DNA from: Gammaproteobacteria bacterium UBA4475
GTDB taxonomy: Bacteria; Pseudomonadota; Gammaproteobacteria; Pseudomonadales; Azotimanducaceae
Reading direction: 5' to 3'
DNA length: 7,074 nucleotides
Assembly: GCA_002389265.1 (NCBI GenBank)
Contig: DGOD01000007.1
Span: 1-7,074 of the forward strand
Position numbers and translations under genes: made by a program. Below, in pieces: positions 6,161-7,074 of this stretch. Below the pieces are notes generated by a model, which saw only the letters and a list, made by a program, of their open reading frames with translations, was not told the DNA's origin and ran no database searches. The first letter of the stretch is position 1. Each line of letters starts with the position of its first letter.

Positions 6161-7074
6161 ATGAAATTACCCCGATTTGATAAAGCCCGTGTCCTGACCC
6201 TGGGTGATGCGATGTTGGATCGTTATTGGCATGGCAACACTGCGCGGATATCCGCCGAGGCGCCGGTTCCCGTGGTGGACATTACAGAGCGTGAGGACCG
6301 ATTAGGTGGTGCGGCGAACGTCGCCTTGAATGTCGCGGCTCTGGGGGCAAGCTCGACCCTGGTGGCGGTTCTGGGTCTCGATGAATCGGCGGAGATTCTC
6401 AAAGCCAAGCTGGATTCGGCTGGCATTGTTGACGCTACCTTGGGACGCGAGGATTATCAGACGGTCACCAAACTCAGAATAGTCAGCCATGGCCAGCAGA
6501 TGGTGCGGGCAGATTTTGAGCATATTGTTGATCTTGAAGCCGCGCCCATGATGCCAGTTTATCTGGGGGCGCTGGCACAGACTGACCTGGTGATTTTGTC
6601 GGACTATGACAAGGGCGTGATCAGTGATCCGCAGGCCTTTATTCAGCAGGCCCGTGCCCTGCACAAGACCATTCTGGTAGATCCGAAGTACAAAGATTTT
6701 TCTCTGTACGCGGGCGCGACATTGGTCAAGCCCAACCGCATTGAGTTTATGAAGGCGGTGGGTGGCTGGGCGAACGAAGCCGAACTCGTGGCTAAATGTC
6801 ATGCCATGATCGCAAAGCTGGGTCTTGAAGCGATTCTGGTGACCCGAGACAGCGATGGTTTGACGTTGGTGCAGAAGAATCAGCCGGCGATTCATATGCC
6901 GGCTCGCAAGCGCGAAGTCTTTGACCTGAGTGGTGCCGGAGATACCGTCATTGCCACCTTGGGCGCGGCATTAGCAGCAGGTGAGACCTTGCCTGATGCG
7001 GTCAATATGGCGAATGTCGCGGCGGGCATAGCGGTCAGTAAACCCGGTATTGTCAGTGTCAGCGGCCCTGAACT
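6161..7074 (+). CDS. hldE: Bifunctional heptose 7-phosphate kinase / heptose 1-phosphate adenylyltransferase (3' partial, kinase domain)
   Basis: HldE acts in the cytoplasm on the ADP-heptose route. Its N-terminal kinase makes heptose 1,7-bisphosphate and its C-terminal domain later forms ADP-D-glycero-beta-D-manno-heptose, the precursor used, after epimerisation, by WaaC and WaaF. The window shows 304 codons and then ends, covering essentially the PfkB/ribokinase-type kinase domain; E. coli HldE has 477 residues. Visible motifs are GDAMLDRYWHG (15-25), RISAEAPVPVV (29-39), GGAANVALN (49-57), LSDYDKGV, VDPK, VKPNRIEF and DLSGAGDT (255-262), with Asp261 as the expected catalytic base. These match E. 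coli HldE nearly block for block (for example DVTGAGDT). The adenylyltransferase domain should lie past base 7074; its presence cannot be confirmed here. The gene has its own promoter region, divergent from lpxL. Confidence 0.95.
   Translation, partial: MKLPRFDKARVLTLGDAMLDRYWHGNTARISAEAPVPVVDITEREDRLGGAANVALNVAALGASSTLVAVLGLDESAEILKAKLDSAGIVDATLGREDYQTVTKLRIVSHGQQMVRADFEHIVDLEAAPMMPVYLGALAQTDLVILSDYDKGVISDPQAFIQQARALHKTILVDPKYKDFSLYAGATLVKPNRIEFMKAVGGWANEAELVAKCHAMIAKLGLEAILVTRDSDGLTLVQKNQPAIHMPARKREVFDLSGAGDTVIATLGAALAAGETLPDAVNMANVAAGIAVSKPGIVSVSGPE

Noticed and set aside
6302..6895. Minus-strand 197-residue frame opposite hldE
   Set aside because: It lies wholly within the strongly conserved hldE kinase domain and resembles no family I know.

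Overview
The window reads as chromosomal DNA of a gammaproteobacterium. All five full-size genes resemble gammaproteobacterial families. The order glnE, (ilvE), waaF, waaC is the one I know from Pseudomonas and relatives, so a pseudomonad-like or marine Cellvibrio/OM60-type lineage is plausible. That placement is inference, made without database searches. Base composition is moderate, roughly half G+C by hand counts.

Layout: (1) positions 1-2769, plus strand, hold glnE, the bifunctional glutamine synthetase adenylyltransferase/adenylyl-removing enzyme, cut at its 5' end by the window edge. (2) Positions 2770-3036 are a short gap with a 9-bp tandem repeat array, a weak possible terminator and -10 box, and a 43-codon reading frame that looks like the eroded C-terminal part of ilvE (branched-chain aminotransferase). 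(3) Positions 3037-5104, plus strand, hold waaF and waaC, the two inner-core heptosyltransferases, which overlap by 8 bases. (4) Positions 5101-6042, minus strand, hold an lpxL/htrB-type lipid A acyltransferase, convergent with waaC; the two stop codons share one TTAA. (5) Positions 6043-6160 are a divergent promoter region. (6) Positions 6161-7074, plus strand, hold the kinase half of hldE, cut at its 3' end by the window edge.

Apart from glnE (nitrogen control), the genes form a lipopolysaccharide module. HldE helps make ADP-heptose, WaaC and WaaF add the first and second heptose to Kdo2-lipid A, and LpxL adds a secondary acyl chain to lipid A. I found no RNA gene, transposase, CRISPR array or phage gene.

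The most interesting spot is the glnE-waaF gap, where an ilvE relic seems to survive in its ancestral place beside a repeat array. The rest looks like conserved housekeeping content; I see no sign of a wholly new system.
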